DNA of 64,000 nucleotides, taken from NCBI GenBank assembly GCA_963833885.1, contig CAWHZU010000016.1, forward strand, positions 124,001 through 188,000, read 5' to 3'. Source of the stretch: JASHPR01 sp963833885. Its GTDB lineage: Bacteria > Actinomycetota > Actinomycetes > Streptosporangiales > Streptosporangiaceae. The notes beneath the pieces are model-generated. The model worked only from the letters and a program-made list of their open reading frames with translations. It ran no database searches and had not been told where the DNA came from. Of the stretch, positions 1 to 8,454 are shown one piece after another. The translations under genes were made by a program, and so were the position numbers. Numbering within the stretch: position 1 is the first letter of the stretch; every line of letters starts with the position of its first letter.

Positions 1-46
1 CCTGGCGACCTTCCTTCCACGGTTTCCTGGCCCCAAAACACCCCAA

Positions 47-1474
47 TTACGCAGCCGGCAAAGATCCCAGCGGCGGATACCGGTCGAAGACGCCGGCGGG
101 GTCGAACCGCTCGGCGAGTTGGCGCAGCCGTGGCAGGTTCCCGCCGTAAGCGGCCTCAACCTCCGCGCCTGTTTCGGGGAAGCCCGGCCGGAGCTCCACG
201 CTGTACACGCCGATGGTGTGCGGCTGGAAGGCACGCACGGTCTCCCGGGCCCACGCGACACACTCCTCACGCTGGCCCTCATCGGCCGAAATCGCGTTGA
301 CCGGGGCATTCCACTCGCCGCCGCGCCCCCAGAACGCGGTCTCGGTGTCGCCGACGTCGGCCAGCGCTCCCCCGGTGTGCTGAAGATCGATCCGGCAGGC
401 CGAGGTGGGCGCCTGCCTGAGCTGCTCCTCCAGGGCCTCGGCGAGATCGGGACCCGGCGTGGCGTCGAGGAAGACGCTCTTGCCGAAGAAGAACCCGGTG
501 CGCTCGCCCGGTTCCGGTGCGCTGGCCGGCACGGGCTCGCTGCCGTCCGCGAACAGGAGCGCCATCTCCGGGAAGCCGCCGAGGAAGAGCCCGGTTTGAA
601 GTTTCCTGGCGATGGGCGGCGCGGCGGAGCCGAAGGCGGTCGCGGCGCGGCGGGCCGCGTCGACGTCGGCCGGGGAATCGGTTGCGCAGACGGTGTAGAC
701 GAGCAGTCCGCGCTTGCCGGGGTCACCGGGCACGGTCCCCAGCACCGCCGACATCGACGTGTGCCGGGGGAGGCTGGTGGCGACGTCGAAGTACGCGGAG
801 AGCCCGCTTGGCTCGACTACCATCCGGTCCACGAAGCGTGGCCCCGCGGGGTGTGTCCGGAATGCGGCGCTTGTCACCACGCCGAAGCTCGGCGCACAGC
901 CCCGCACCGCCCACCACAATTCCGCGTCCGCGCCGGTGCTGTCGCCGGACAGCCGCACCACGTCGCCAGACGGAAGCACGAGCTCCACCCAGACCAGGTG
1001 GTCGACGGTGAGGCCGAGGCTGCGGGTGAGGAAGCCCACGCCGCCCCGGGTCGCCAAACCAAGGCCGGCCAGCCGGACGATGCCGATCGGGACCGTCCGC
1101 TGCTGGGGCGCCAGCGCGTCGAGCATGGTGCCCATCGTGGCCCCGCCGCCCACGACGACGGTCTCGCCATCTGCCGTGGCGTGGTCCATGCGCGCGGACA
1201 GGTCGATCATGACGGCGCCGTCCGATACACAGTTCGAGCTCAGCCCGCCCCCGCGCACCGTCACCGAACATCCGGTCTTCTGCGCGATCTTCATGATCGA
1301 CGACACGTCGGCCGCCGACGCCGGCGCCACGACACAGGCTGGCCGGCGCCGCGCCGCGTCGGGAAAGAACACCCGGTCCAGCGCCCCGGCGTACGCCGCG
1401 CTGCCGGGCAAGGCCGCCCTGTCCCCCAGCTCTTCCTGCAGCAGCCGAACGCTCTCCGATGCCGAATCAGTCAT
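47..1474 (-). CDS. FAD-linked (BBE-type) oxidoreductase lacking both flavin-attachment residues
   Basis: A 475-residue protein of the berberine-bridge-enzyme/FAD-linked oxidase family: an N-terminal PCMH FAD-binding domain (about residues 40-210), a substrate domain, and a C-terminal BBE segment ending near the NLPRLRQLAERFDPAGVF motif. Such enzymes oxidise sugars, alkaloids or other small molecules with bound FAD. The usual attachment motif RSGGHS reads RGGGLS here (Leu78 in place of His), and the second attachment loop (usually with Cys before a GVGGH stretch) has no Cys, so FAD is probably held non-covalently. The ATG start has a GGGGG stretch about 6 nt upstream. No signal peptide is seen. 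The substrate cannot be predicted. It stands alone, separated by 126 bp from the AarF gene upstream. Confidence 0.85.
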   Translation of the reverse strand: MTDSASESVRLLQEELGDRAALPGSAAYAGALDRVFFPDAARRRPACVVAPASAADVSSIMKIAQKTGCSVTVRGGGLSSNCVSDGAVMIDLSARMDHATADGETVVVGGGATMGTMLDALAPQQRTVPIGIVRLAGLGLATRGGVGFLTRSLGLTVDHLVWVELVLPSGDVVRLSGDSTGADAELWWAVRGCAPSFGVVTSAAFRTHPAGPRFVDRMVVEPSGLSAYFDVATSLPRHTSMSAVLGTVPGDPGKRGLLVYTVCATDSPADVDAARRAATAFGSAAPPIARKLQTGLFLGGFPEMALLFADGSEPVPASAPEPGERTGFFFGKSVFLDATPGPDLAEALEEQLRQAPTSACRIDLQHTGGALADVGDTETAFWGRGGEWNAPVNAISADEGQREECVAWARETVRAFQPHTIGVYSVELRPGFPETGAEVEAAYGGNLPRLRQLAERFDPAGVFDRYPPLGSLPAA

Positions 1475-1600
1475 GCGCTACCCCCTGCCCCCGACACTCC
1501 AACGCCGATACCAGGAGTGCCCGGCCGTATTGCTGGTCAACCGTGCTGGCGGGCGGCCCGGCGCCCGGGGCCGCCGGGGTCGCGAGCGCCCTGGCTCAGC

Positions 1601-3040
1601 TCACGCGATCGAGGGCGCCGGGTGCCGCGCACGCCAGCTAAGTTCGGCTTCGCCCATCGGGGTGGTGGGCGGGCCCAGGACGAATGGCCAGATCTCCTCG
1701 GCGATGGCCCGCCAGTTGGCGGTCGCGGTCAGCTCGCCGAGCAGCCCGAACAGGCCGAGGTTGATGCGCTGCAGGATCACGTAGGAGCGCGGGATCTGGG
1801 CGTACGTCGTCACCGGGCTGCGCACGTCGAAGAACCGGCGCACGACCGCGGACGAATACTCCCCGGTCATCGTCAGTGGCCGGGACTCACGGACAGTGTC
1901 GTAGAACAAGGCCATGTGCTCGACGATCTGATCCGTGTCCAGCGGCGCGTCCGCCCGCAGGAAGCCGGCTTTCTCCAGGTTCCGGCGGAACATCTCGGGG
2001 TCGTGCTCGACGCACAGGTAGCGCGCCATCTGCATGAGCGGCTCCAGCTCGGTCTCGGTGAAGTGCCGGACCAAGCCGAAGTCCAGGAACGTGACGCGGC
2101 CGCCGCCATGGAACAGGTAGTTGCCCGGGTGCGGGTCGCCATTGAACGCGTGCAGCTCGTAAAGGCTGCGGAACACAAACCGGTAGATGGTCTCGGCGGC
2201 CAGGTCGCGCTCTGACTGGGGCCACTCGGCAAGATCAGCGAAGCGGGCCCCGTCGGCGAGCTCGCTGGTGACCACCCGCCGGGTCGACAGCTCGTCGACG
2301 ATCGCCGGGACCACGATCGTGGGATGGCCGTCGTAGTAGTCGGCGAACAGCCGCTGGTTGTCGGCCTCACGCCGGTAGTCGAGCTCCTCGAGGACCCGTT
2401 CGCGCAGCTCGTCGAGCAGCGCGTCCACGTCCTGGCTGGGCGCGGTGACCTTCAGCATCCGGCGCAGCAGCGCCACGTTGCCGAGGTCGGCGGCGATGGT
2501 CTCGGCGATCCCCGGGTACTGCACCTTCACCGCTACGGCCCGGCCGTCCCGGGTGATCGCGCGGTGTACTTGGCCGATCGAGGCTGCGGCGATCGGCTCC
2601 GGGTCCCAGCTGGCGAAGACCTGCTCCGGCCAACCCCCTAGCTCCTCCTTGATGACCAAAGCCGCTAGCTCCGGGCTCATCGGCGGGACGCTGTCCTGCA
2701 GCCGGCTGAGCGTCCTGCGCACGCTGGGCGACAGGCCGTTGTCGATGTAGCTGGCCATCTGGCCGAGCTTCATCAGCACGCCCTTCATCGTCCCGAGCGT
2801 GCTGGCGACGTCCTCGGCGGTCTGCAGCGCGAGGTCGTTGCGCAGTTGCTGGCGATGCTCGCCCGCGGCCGCGAACAGCCGTGGCGCGCTGGTCGCGTAG
2901 CGCGCCCCGCCGCGCGCGACGAGCCGGATCGTGGCCAGGCCACGGCGAAGCCGCAGATTTCCGCGGTGCCGCAGCAGCACGACCGCGGCGACGCCCGCCG
3001 CGCCGGCCGCGACCGTGGCCGCGGCGAGAAGCCTCCTCAC
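1601..3040 (-). CDS. AarF/UbiB (ABC1) family atypical kinase
   Basis: A 479-residue ABC1/UbiB-type protein. Visible family motifs are the KxGQ signature (MKLGQMASYID), the alanine-rich loop AAASIGQVHRA, the lysine strand VAVKVQYPG, the catalytic-loop-like DPHPGNYLF and the metal-binding FLDFGLVRHF. Family members are ATPases or atypical kinases tied to quinone or lipid metabolism; mycobacteria have a relative (Rv3197). The N-terminus starts with a hydrophobic stretch rich in Ala/Val that may anchor it in the membrane. I chose a GTG whose last two bases overlap the TGA of the upstream gene (GTGA), which signals translational coupling; the frame stays open further upstream but runs antisense-like through the neighbouring gene. 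Substrate unknown. Confidence 0.85.
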   Translation of the reverse strand: MRRLLAAATVAAGAAGVAAVVLLRHRGNLRLRRGLATIRLVARGGARYATSAPRLFAAAGEHRQQLRNDLALQTAEDVASTLGTMKGVLMKLGQMASYIDNGLSPSVRRTLSRLQDSVPPMSPELAALVIKEELGGWPEQVFASWDPEPIAAASIGQVHRAITRDGRAVAVKVQYPGIAETIAADLGNVALLRRMLKVTAPSQDVDALLDELRERVLEELDYRREADNQRLFADYYDGHPTIVVPAIVDELSTRRVVTSELADGARFADLAEWPQSERDLAAETIYRFVFRSLYELHAFNGDPHPGNYLFHGGGRVTFLDFGLVRHFTETELEPLMQMARYLCVEHDPEMFRRNLEKAGFLRADAPLDTDQIVEHMALFYDTVRESRPLTMTGEYSSAVVRRFFDVRSPVTTYAQIPRSYVILQRINLGLFGLLGELTATANWRAIAEEIWPFVLGPPTTPMGEAELSWRARHPAPSIA

Positions 3041-3957
3041 GCGGGCCGCGCGCCGGCGCGCATCAGCGCGGTTATCCGCTGCCGCGCCTCGAGCACCCCT
3101 GGCTCGCCGATGAAGACGGCGTCGAGGACGCCGAGCACCTGCCGGACCTCCTCCCGGCGCACCGGGGTCAGCGGCTCGGCGGTGTAGCCGTACATCTCCC
3201 GGGCCCAATCCGGGAGCGAGGCGACCGCGCCATACCTGACGTCTTGCCAGATGTCGGCGATCTCCTCGTCCAGGCCCGGTGGGTCGAGCAGGTAAGCCAT
3301 GGACTCGGCGGCGGCCGGGGTGCAGCGCAGTTCGGGGCGCACGGACTCGATGTAGGCATCGAGCTGTGCCATGCTCGCCGGAATCGTCCCCGCCGGTATC
3401 CCGACGAGTTCGGCCGCGACGACCATCTCGGCCACGTAACGGTCGGCGTCCTGTGCCGCGAGCGGCGTCCCGAGCAGCCGCCGGACAGTCACGGTGGACT
3501 CGACCAGCGCCGCGTGCACCCAGAGCAGCAGCGCGGGGTCGCTCGCCTCGTACCGGCGCCCGGTGACCTCGTCCACGCCGGTCACCCGGGTGTGGATTCG
3601 GCGCACCCTCGCCGCGGCGCGCTCGGCCGTTGCTCGCTCGCCGAAGCTGATCGTGGTCACGTACGCCGACGTGGCGGCCAGTCTGCCCACGGGATCCTCG
3701 CGCCAGCCGCTGTGCTGGTCGACTCCGGCCATCGCGAGCGGGTGCAGCGCCTGCACCATCAGCGACCGGAGCCCCGCAACCGGCCCGGTGATATCGCCGC
3801 TGATCTTCCACGTCACGCTCGCCGGCCCGAAGAAGCCGTCATCGGCGGGGCGCTCCGGCACGCCGGAAACATAGGCGGCCGCCGATCGCTCGATCAGCCC
3901 GGCGGCGGTCGCATACTGGCCCGCATCGGGAATCGCCATACCAGCCAAACTACCCAC
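3037..3957 (-). CDS. Oxygenase MpaB-like (DUF2236) protein
   Basis: About 306 residues matching the DUF2236/MpaB family, typified by the N-terminal WKISGD..G.....MVQALHPLAMAGVDQHSG region and the later FGERATAERAAARVRRIHTRVTG stretch with conserved His residues proposed to bind haem in MpaB-type oxygenases. The Latex-clearing and MpaB relatives oxidatively cleave prenyl chains; whether this one does is unknown. The stop overlaps the AarF-like start by 4 nt, so the two are probably one operon. Pairing with an AarF/UbiB protein suggests a shared role in isoprenoid or quinone chemistry, which is inference. The start is uncertain: GTG at 3957 or ATG at 3939; neither has a strong ribosome binding site. 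Confidence 0.8.
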   Translation of the reverse strand: MGSLAGMAIPDAGQYATAAGLIERSAAAYVSGVPERPADDGFFGPASVTWKISGDITGPVAGLRSLMVQALHPLAMAGVDQHSGWREDPVGRLAATSAYVTTISFGERATAERAAARVRRIHTRVTGVDEVTGRRYEASDPALLLWVHAALVESTVTVRRLLGTPLAAQDADRYVAEMVVAAELVGIPAGTIPASMAQLDAYIESVRPELRCTPAAAESMAYLLDPPGLDEEIADIWQDVRYGAVASLPDWAREMYGYTAEPLTPVRREEVRQVLGVLDAVFIGEPGVLEARQRITALMRAGARPA

Positions 3958-4162
3958 TCAGGCCCAGGATCCGGGCATCGCGTCTGCCGCGGCCTCGACG
4001 GGAATGGCCGGGGATGACCCATCTGCGCCGCGGGCCCGTGCCATTTCCTTGGCAATAACTATGTGTAGTCAAATGAATACATCGGGTATTGACGTCCCTG
4101 CCGCGTACAAGCGATGACTCGCCCGGGACGGTGCGGGCGGGCCGCGGCATGGAGGGGAAGTC

Positions 4163-6190
4163 ATGCCGGAACCGGTACGCGCCGGCCAGCGGTACATGCC
4201 AGGTCTCGACGGGCTGCGGGCAGTGGCGGTGCTCGCGGTCATCGCATTTCACGAACAGCTGCGCTGGGCACCGGGCGGGCTGCTCGGCGTCGGGGTGTTC
4301 TTCACCCTGTCCGGTTACCTGATAACGGACCTGCTGCTGGGGCAGTGGACCGCGCGAGGGCGGGTTGCCCTGGCCGATTTCTGGGCCCGGCGCGCCCGGC
4401 GGCTGCTCCCGGCCCTGTTCGTGATGGTCGCCGTGATCACGGCCTGGGTGACGCTGTTCGACCGGACCCGGCTGACGAACTTGCGCGGCGCCGACGCCGC
4501 CGCGGCCACGTACTCCTCCAACTGGTATCTGATCATCCAGGGCCAGTCCTACTTCGCCAGGTTCGCGCCACCGCAGCCGCTTGACCACCTGTGGTCGCTG
4601 GCCGTGGAGGAGCAGTTCTACCTGGTCTGGCCGTGGCTGCTGCTGGCCGGCCTGCTGCTGGTCCGCAAAATCCGGCGCGGCCGCCCCGGCGGTGTCGCCT
4701 GGCTCGCGCTGCCTACGCTGGCCCTGGCCGCCGGCTCGGCATGGGCGATGCTGGCCCTGTATCACCCCGGTCTGGACCCGACGCGGGTGTATGAGGGCAC
4801 CGACACCCGGGCAGCCGGGCTGCTGATCGGCGCCGCTCTGGCCATGACCTGGCCGTCGCGACGCCCCGCGCCCGGCCGGGCCGTCCGGGCCCTGCTCGAC
4901 GTCGGCGGGTTTGCCGGGCTTGCCGTGATCGCGCTGATGATCTGGCGGACCGGCCAGTACTCCCCGTTCCTGTACCGCGGCGGCCTCGTCCTGCTCTCGT
5001 TCGCGTCCGCCGCCGTCATCGCCGCGGTCGCCGTTCCCAGCGCGCTCACCGGGCGCGTGCTCGGCTGCCGGCCGCTGCGCTGGCTCGGGGTCCGGTCCTA
5101 TGGCATCTACCTGTGGCACTATCCGGTCATCGTGCTGACCACGCCGGCCAACTCCACCGAGAACCTGGTCCGCGCCGCCTGGCAGATGGCGGTCACGATT
5201 GTGGTCGCCGCACTGTCCTGGCGCTACATCGAGGAGCCCATCCGCCGTGGCGCCCTGGCCCGGCTCTGGAAGCAGGTACGCGCCACCACGGCGCGGCCGG
5301 CCGGAGCTCACGCGGCCCCAAGGACCGGCCGGGCAGGCACACTCGCCGCCGCGCCCACCGCACTGGCCGCCGTCGCTGCCGCCGTGGTGCTGGTCACCGC
5401 CTCAGCCGGCCTGTCCGGTGCGTTCTCGGCACCGGCGGCCACAAACGCCGCGTCGCTGGCTGGCTCGAGCCTGCCGGCACCGTCCGGCCACGGCGCCTCT
5501 CCCGCCGCCGACGCCCAGCCGGCCGCGGCGCGCGCCGGGAACAAGCTCCCGTCGTCCGGCTCCACCACCGCGCTGCGCAGCTCGTGCAACGCCGTGGCCC
5601 ACCTCGGGGACTCCACGTCCGAGGGCATGGTCTCGGCCGCCTACCTGGCCAATCCCAACCAGCGGCTGGTCGCCCAGTACCACGACGTCGGGGTTAAGAA
5701 GGTCGTCACCAACATCGTCGGCGCCAACTCCATCGTCGAGACGCTGCCCGGCGACACCAACGGCTTCAACGCCGCCAAGGACATCGTCAAGCAGGGCTTC
5801 AAGGGCTGCTGGGTCATCGCCCTCGGCACCAACGACGCCGCCGACGTCGCGATCGGATCATCCGTGGACCCGGCGCAGCGCATCAGTGAGATCATGTCCG
5901 TCGCTCACGGCTCGCCGGTGCTGTGGGTCAACGTGGTGTCGACGCTCAACAGCGGCCCCTACGCCGAGTCCAGCATGCAGACGTGGAACACCGCGCTGAA
6001 CCGGGCCTGCGCCAAGTACCCGAACATGCGCGTCTTCAACTGGGCGTCCCTGGTGCAGCCAAGCTGGTTCATCAGCGACGGCATCCACTACACCTCGGCC
6101 GGATACGCGCAGCGGTCCGAGCAGATCGCGGACGCCCTGGCGAAGGCCTTCCCGGCCAAGGGCCACAGCAGCGGCTGCATGGTCAGCTAA
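4163..6190 (+). CDS. OafA-type acyltransferase with C-terminal SGNH domain
   Basis: A 675-residue membrane protein. The first ~370 residues are an acyltransferase-3 domain: MPGLDGLRAVAVLAVIAFH at the front, the VGVFFTLSGYLIT motif and about ten hydrophobic helices. A linker of low complexity (Ala/Pro-rich) follows, then an SGNH hydrolase-like extracytoplasmic domain with the GDST nucleophile block (HLGDSTSEG), GTND, and the SDGIHYTSAGY Asp/His block. Relatives O-acetylate surface polysaccharides or peptidoglycan, the membrane part moving the acyl group across and the SGNH part placing it on the acceptor. The start follows a GGAGGGGAAG ribosome binding site 3 nt upstream. The target polymer is unknown. 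It contrasts with the broken family member at 27.6-29.0 kb. Confidence 0.9.
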   Translation: MPEPVRAGQRYMPGLDGLRAVAVLAVIAFHEQLRWAPGGLLGVGVFFTLSGYLITDLLLGQWTARGRVALADFWARRARRLLPALFVMVAVITAWVTLFDRTRLTNLRGADAAAATYSSNWYLIIQGQSYFARFAPPQPLDHLWSLAVEEQFYLVWPWLLLAGLLLVRKIRRGRPGGVAWLALPTLALAAGSAWAMLALYHPGLDPTRVYEGTDTRAAGLLIGAALAMTWPSRRPAPGRAVRALLDVGGFAGLAVIALMIWRTGQYSPFLYRGGLVLLSFASAAVIAAVAVPSALTGRVLGCRPLRWLGVRSYGIYLWHYPVIVLTTPANSTENLVRAAWQMAVTIVVAALSWRYIEEPIRRGALARLWKQVRATTARPAGAHAAPRTGRAGTLAAAPTALAAVAAAVVLVTASAGLSGAFSAPAATNAASLAGSSLPAPSGHGASPAADAQPAAARAGNKLPSSGSTTALRSSCNAVAHLGDSTSEGMVSAAYLANPNQRLVAQYHDVGVKKVVTNIVGANSIVETLPGDTNGFNAAKDIVKQGFKGCWVIALGTNDAADVAIGSSVDPAQRISEIMSVAHGSPVLWVNVVSTLNSGPYAESSMQTWNTALNRACAKYPNMRVFNWASLVQPSWFISDGIHYTSAGYAQRSEQIADALAKAFPAKGHSSGCMVS

Positions 6191-6302
6191 CCGCCCGGCC
6201 CGACTACCCACACCGGGGGTATTTGGGCGATCCTGGGAGTCGGCTGATCGCGCCCGGCCATCCGGCCGCGGCACCGATCCGCTCCGGAGCCCTGGAGGAC
6301 GC

Positions 6303-6776
6303 GTGCTGGTCGACATCGTGGTCGTCGTGGTGGCCCTCGCCGTGGCCGCCGGGCTGGGCTTCTGGATCAGGCGAGCCGCCTCGTGCGGGCGCACCATCGA
6401 CGTGCCGGCGGGTGAGCACAACGGGTTTTTCTGGGGCGGCGTGATGTGCCGGAACCTCATTACCAGCGGAAATCTCGCCCGGCTGGAGTTCTTCGACTGG
6501 GGCGTTCGGATCCGCGGCACGGCGATCAGCCGCTGGATCGTGCCGACCTGGGAGGCACGGTATGAGGAGCTGGCCATAGCCGAGCTCGTGTCCCTGCGCC
6601 ACAGCAGGATCGCCGTCTGGTTCCGGCTGCGGAGGGATGCTGGCGGGATGGCCTTCCTGAGCTACCACAGCAGCGAGATCCTGCCGCTGCTAGAGCAGCG
6701 CGGCGTCCCGGTCAACCGTTCACTGGCCCAGGTCAAGCGGGTAGAGGAGCTCTACCGCGCATCCGGCCAGAGCTGA
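6303..6776 (+). CDS. DUF2550-type small membrane protein
   Basis: 157 residues with a single N-terminal transmembrane helix (VVVVVALAVAAGLGFWI) followed by a basic cytoplasmic-type domain. It resembles the DUF2550 family common in actinobacteria, a single-pass protein of unknown role often near ATP synthase or envelope genes. The GTG start sits 4 nt after GGAGG. It is followed 9 nt later by the next gene, so the two may be co-transcribed. Function unknown. Confidence 0.75.
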   Translation: MLVDIVVVVVALAVAAGLGFWIRRAASCGRTIDVPAGEHNGFFWGGVMCRNLITSGNLARLEFFDWGVRIRGTAISRWIVPTWEARYEELAIAELVSLRHSRIAVWFRLRRDAGGMAFLSYHSSEILPLLEQRGVPVNRSLAQVKRVEELYRASGQS

Positions 6777-6785
6777 GCCCGGGAG

Positions 6786-7688
6786 ATGAGTGCCACGCCG
6801 CTGCAGAACCGCGTGACCCCCGAAGGGGAGATCGTGGCCGACCCGGCGCGCGGCACGCTGATGGGCAACCGCGGCTGCCTGCACCGCGCGGACCGGACGC
6901 TGGGCGTCACGCGGTGGCGGTCCAAGATGTGGATCTGCTGCGTGCTGCGGTGGCGCGACGTCCGGCGCGATGTCATGCCGCCCGGCCGCTGGACCGCGCT
7001 GTTCTTCCTCGACGAGGCCACGGCGCTGGCGGCGGGCCACCGCCCATGCGGGTACTGCCGCCGCGTGGCCTACGCGTCGTTCACCGACGCATGGCGCTGC
7101 GCAGCCGGGCTGGCACGGCCGCCGCACGCCGGCGAGATGGACGCCGCGCTGCACGCCGAGCGGGTGGATCCCCGCACCCGGCGGCAGCGGACCCGGCCCG
7201 CCCTGTCGGGCGAGCTGCCCGACGGGGTGATGGTGCGCCACGACGGCGCGTGCGGCCTGCTGGCCGCGGACCGCTTCCTGCCGTGGACTCATCGCGGCTA
7301 TCTGGACCCGGTCGCGCTGCGGCCGACCACCCAGGTTGAACTGCTGACCCCGCTGTCGATCGTCGCCGCGATCGCCGCCGGGTACCGCCCGCTGCTGCAC
7401 CCCAGCGCCGGGCCGGCCTGGCTTAGCGGCCCCGGCGGCGGTCCGCGGATCGGGCCTTGGCACCTGGGGAGGGCTCCCCTTGTGGCCGGCGCGTGGTTCG
7501 ACCACCCTGCTAGGGATAACGTCGCGCCGCCACCGTGGCTGCCGCGCAGGGGCTGGCAGCCGCGGGATGGCGGCACCCGCGATGAGCGGGCGCACGGGCC
7601 GCTCCCCTGCATCGCCCGATCCGATGAGCGGGCGCACGGGCCGCTCCCCTGCATCGCACGATCGCAGCGCGCCGGACCGCCCGGCTAG
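6786..7688 (+). CDS. Conserved hypothetical protein with repeated C-terminal extension
   Basis: 300 residues. The first ~215 form a conserved core that I recognise from uncharacterised bacterial proteins: TPLQNRVTPEGEIVADPARGTLMGNRGCLH at the front, the RWRSKMWICC and FFLDEATALAAGHRPCGYCRR segments (possible metal-binding Cys pair CGYC) and a PWTHRGY block. The last ~60 residues are Arg/Pro-rich and contain a perfect peptide duplication of 14 residues (DERAHGPLPCIARS twice), encoded by a 42-bp tandem repeat; this tail looks like read-through of a repeated element and may not be part of the functional protein. ATG start with GGGAG directly upstream. No function can be assigned. Confidence 0.7.
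   Translation: MSATPLQNRVTPEGEIVADPARGTLMGNRGCLHRADRTLGVTRWRSKMWICCVLRWRDVRRDVMPPGRWTALFFLDEATALAAGHRPCGYCRRVAYASFTDAWRCAAGLARPPHAGEMDAALHAERVDPRTRRQRTRPALSGELPDGVMVRHDGACGLLAADRFLPWTHRGYLDPVALRPTTQVELLTPLSIVAAIAAGYRPLLHPSAGPAWLSGPGGGPRIGPWHLGRAPLVAGAWFDHPARDNVAPPPWLPRRGWQPRDGGTRDERAHGPLPCIARSDERAHGPLPCIARSQRAGPPG
7581..7664. repeat. Tandem repeat, 2 x 42 bp
   Basis: Two adjacent 42-bp units (7581-7622, 7623-7664) differing at two positions. Each unit contains GAGCGG and CCGCTC arms 9 nt apart, so each can fold into a small hairpin. Because 42 is a multiple of three it stays in frame at the end of the upstream gene. It lies 35 bp before the VOC gene. Confidence 0.9.
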
Positions 7689-7698
7689 GGTGGGCCCC

Positions 7699-8445
7699 AT
7701 GCCTACTCGCCTGGTCCATATGGTGATCGACGCCAACGACCCGCCGAAGCTGGCCCGGTTCTGGGCGGCCGCCCTGGGCTGGGAGGTCGAGGAAGAGGAA
7801 GGCGCTGAAGAGGTCGACGTCTCGCCGGCCGGTTATGAGTACCCGGATCCGGTGGCGCTGCCCATCGTGTTCCTTCCGGTGCCCCAGCCCAAAGCGATCA
7901 AGAACCGCCTGCACATCGATCTGGCCAGCCAGTCGGCGGAGCATCAGGCGTCCCTGGTGGCGCGGCTGCGCGAGCTGGGCGCCCGGCCGCTCGACATCGG
8001 CCAGGGCGACGTGCCGTGGGTCGTACTGGCCGACCCGGAGGGCAACGAGTTCTGCGTGCTGGAGCCTAGGGACGCCTACCGCGACACCGGGCCGGTGGCC
8101 GCGGTCGTGATGGACGCCGCTGACCCGGTGGCGCTGGCCGGTTTCTGGGAGCTGGCCTCGGGCTGGGTACGGAGCCGATCCGAGGACGACAACCTCGTGG
8201 GATTCCGGTCGCCGCAGGGCGTGGGGCCGTATTTCGAGCTGCTGCGCGTCCCGGAGGCCAAGACCGTCAAGAACCAGGTGCACATCGACCTCGCCCCGGA
8301 AAAGGGGGAGGATCAGGCGGCCGCAGTGCGCCAGCTGCTGGAGGCCGGCGCTGCACCGGAGGACGTCGGCCAGGGTGACGACGTTTCCTGGGTGGTGCTG
8401 GCCGATCCGGACGGCAACGAGTTCTGCGTTCTCACCCCGCGCTGA
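7699..8445 (+). CDS. Two-domain VOC (glyoxalase-like) protein
   Basis: 248 residues made of two vicinal-oxygen-chelate modules of the glyoxalase-like type (about 5-122 and 130-246). Each ends in the same signature, WVVLADPEGNEFCVL and WVVLADPDGNEFCVL, and each has a KNRLHIDLA/KNQVHIDLA strand; the duplicated halves point to internal gene duplication. Such proteins bind metals and small ligands and often serve in detoxification or antibiotic resistance, but many are uncharacterised. I chose the ATG at 7699 because the domain begins right after it and a GGGTGGG stretch precedes it; the frame is open further upstream but overlaps the previous gene. Confidence 0.85.
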   Translation: MPTRLVHMVIDANDPPKLARFWAAALGWEVEEEEGAEEVDVSPAGYEYPDPVALPIVFLPVPQPKAIKNRLHIDLASQSAEHQASLVARLRELGARPLDIGQGDVPWVVLADPEGNEFCVLEPRDAYRDTGPVAAVVMDAADPVALAGFWELASGWVRSRSEDDNLVGFRSPQGVGPYFELLRVPEAKTVKNQVHIDLAPEKGEDQAAAVRQLLEAGAAPEDVGQGDDVSWVVLADPDGNEFCVLTPR

Positions 8446-8454
8446 GCGCGGCCC

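Noticed and set aside
119..2215. Long plus-strand frame antisense to the FAD oxidase and AarF genes
   Set aside because: It spans two well-supported genes on the other strand and its product has no recognisable pattern.
7581..7664. Possible CRISPR array
   Set aside because: Only two units, directly adjacent with no spacer.
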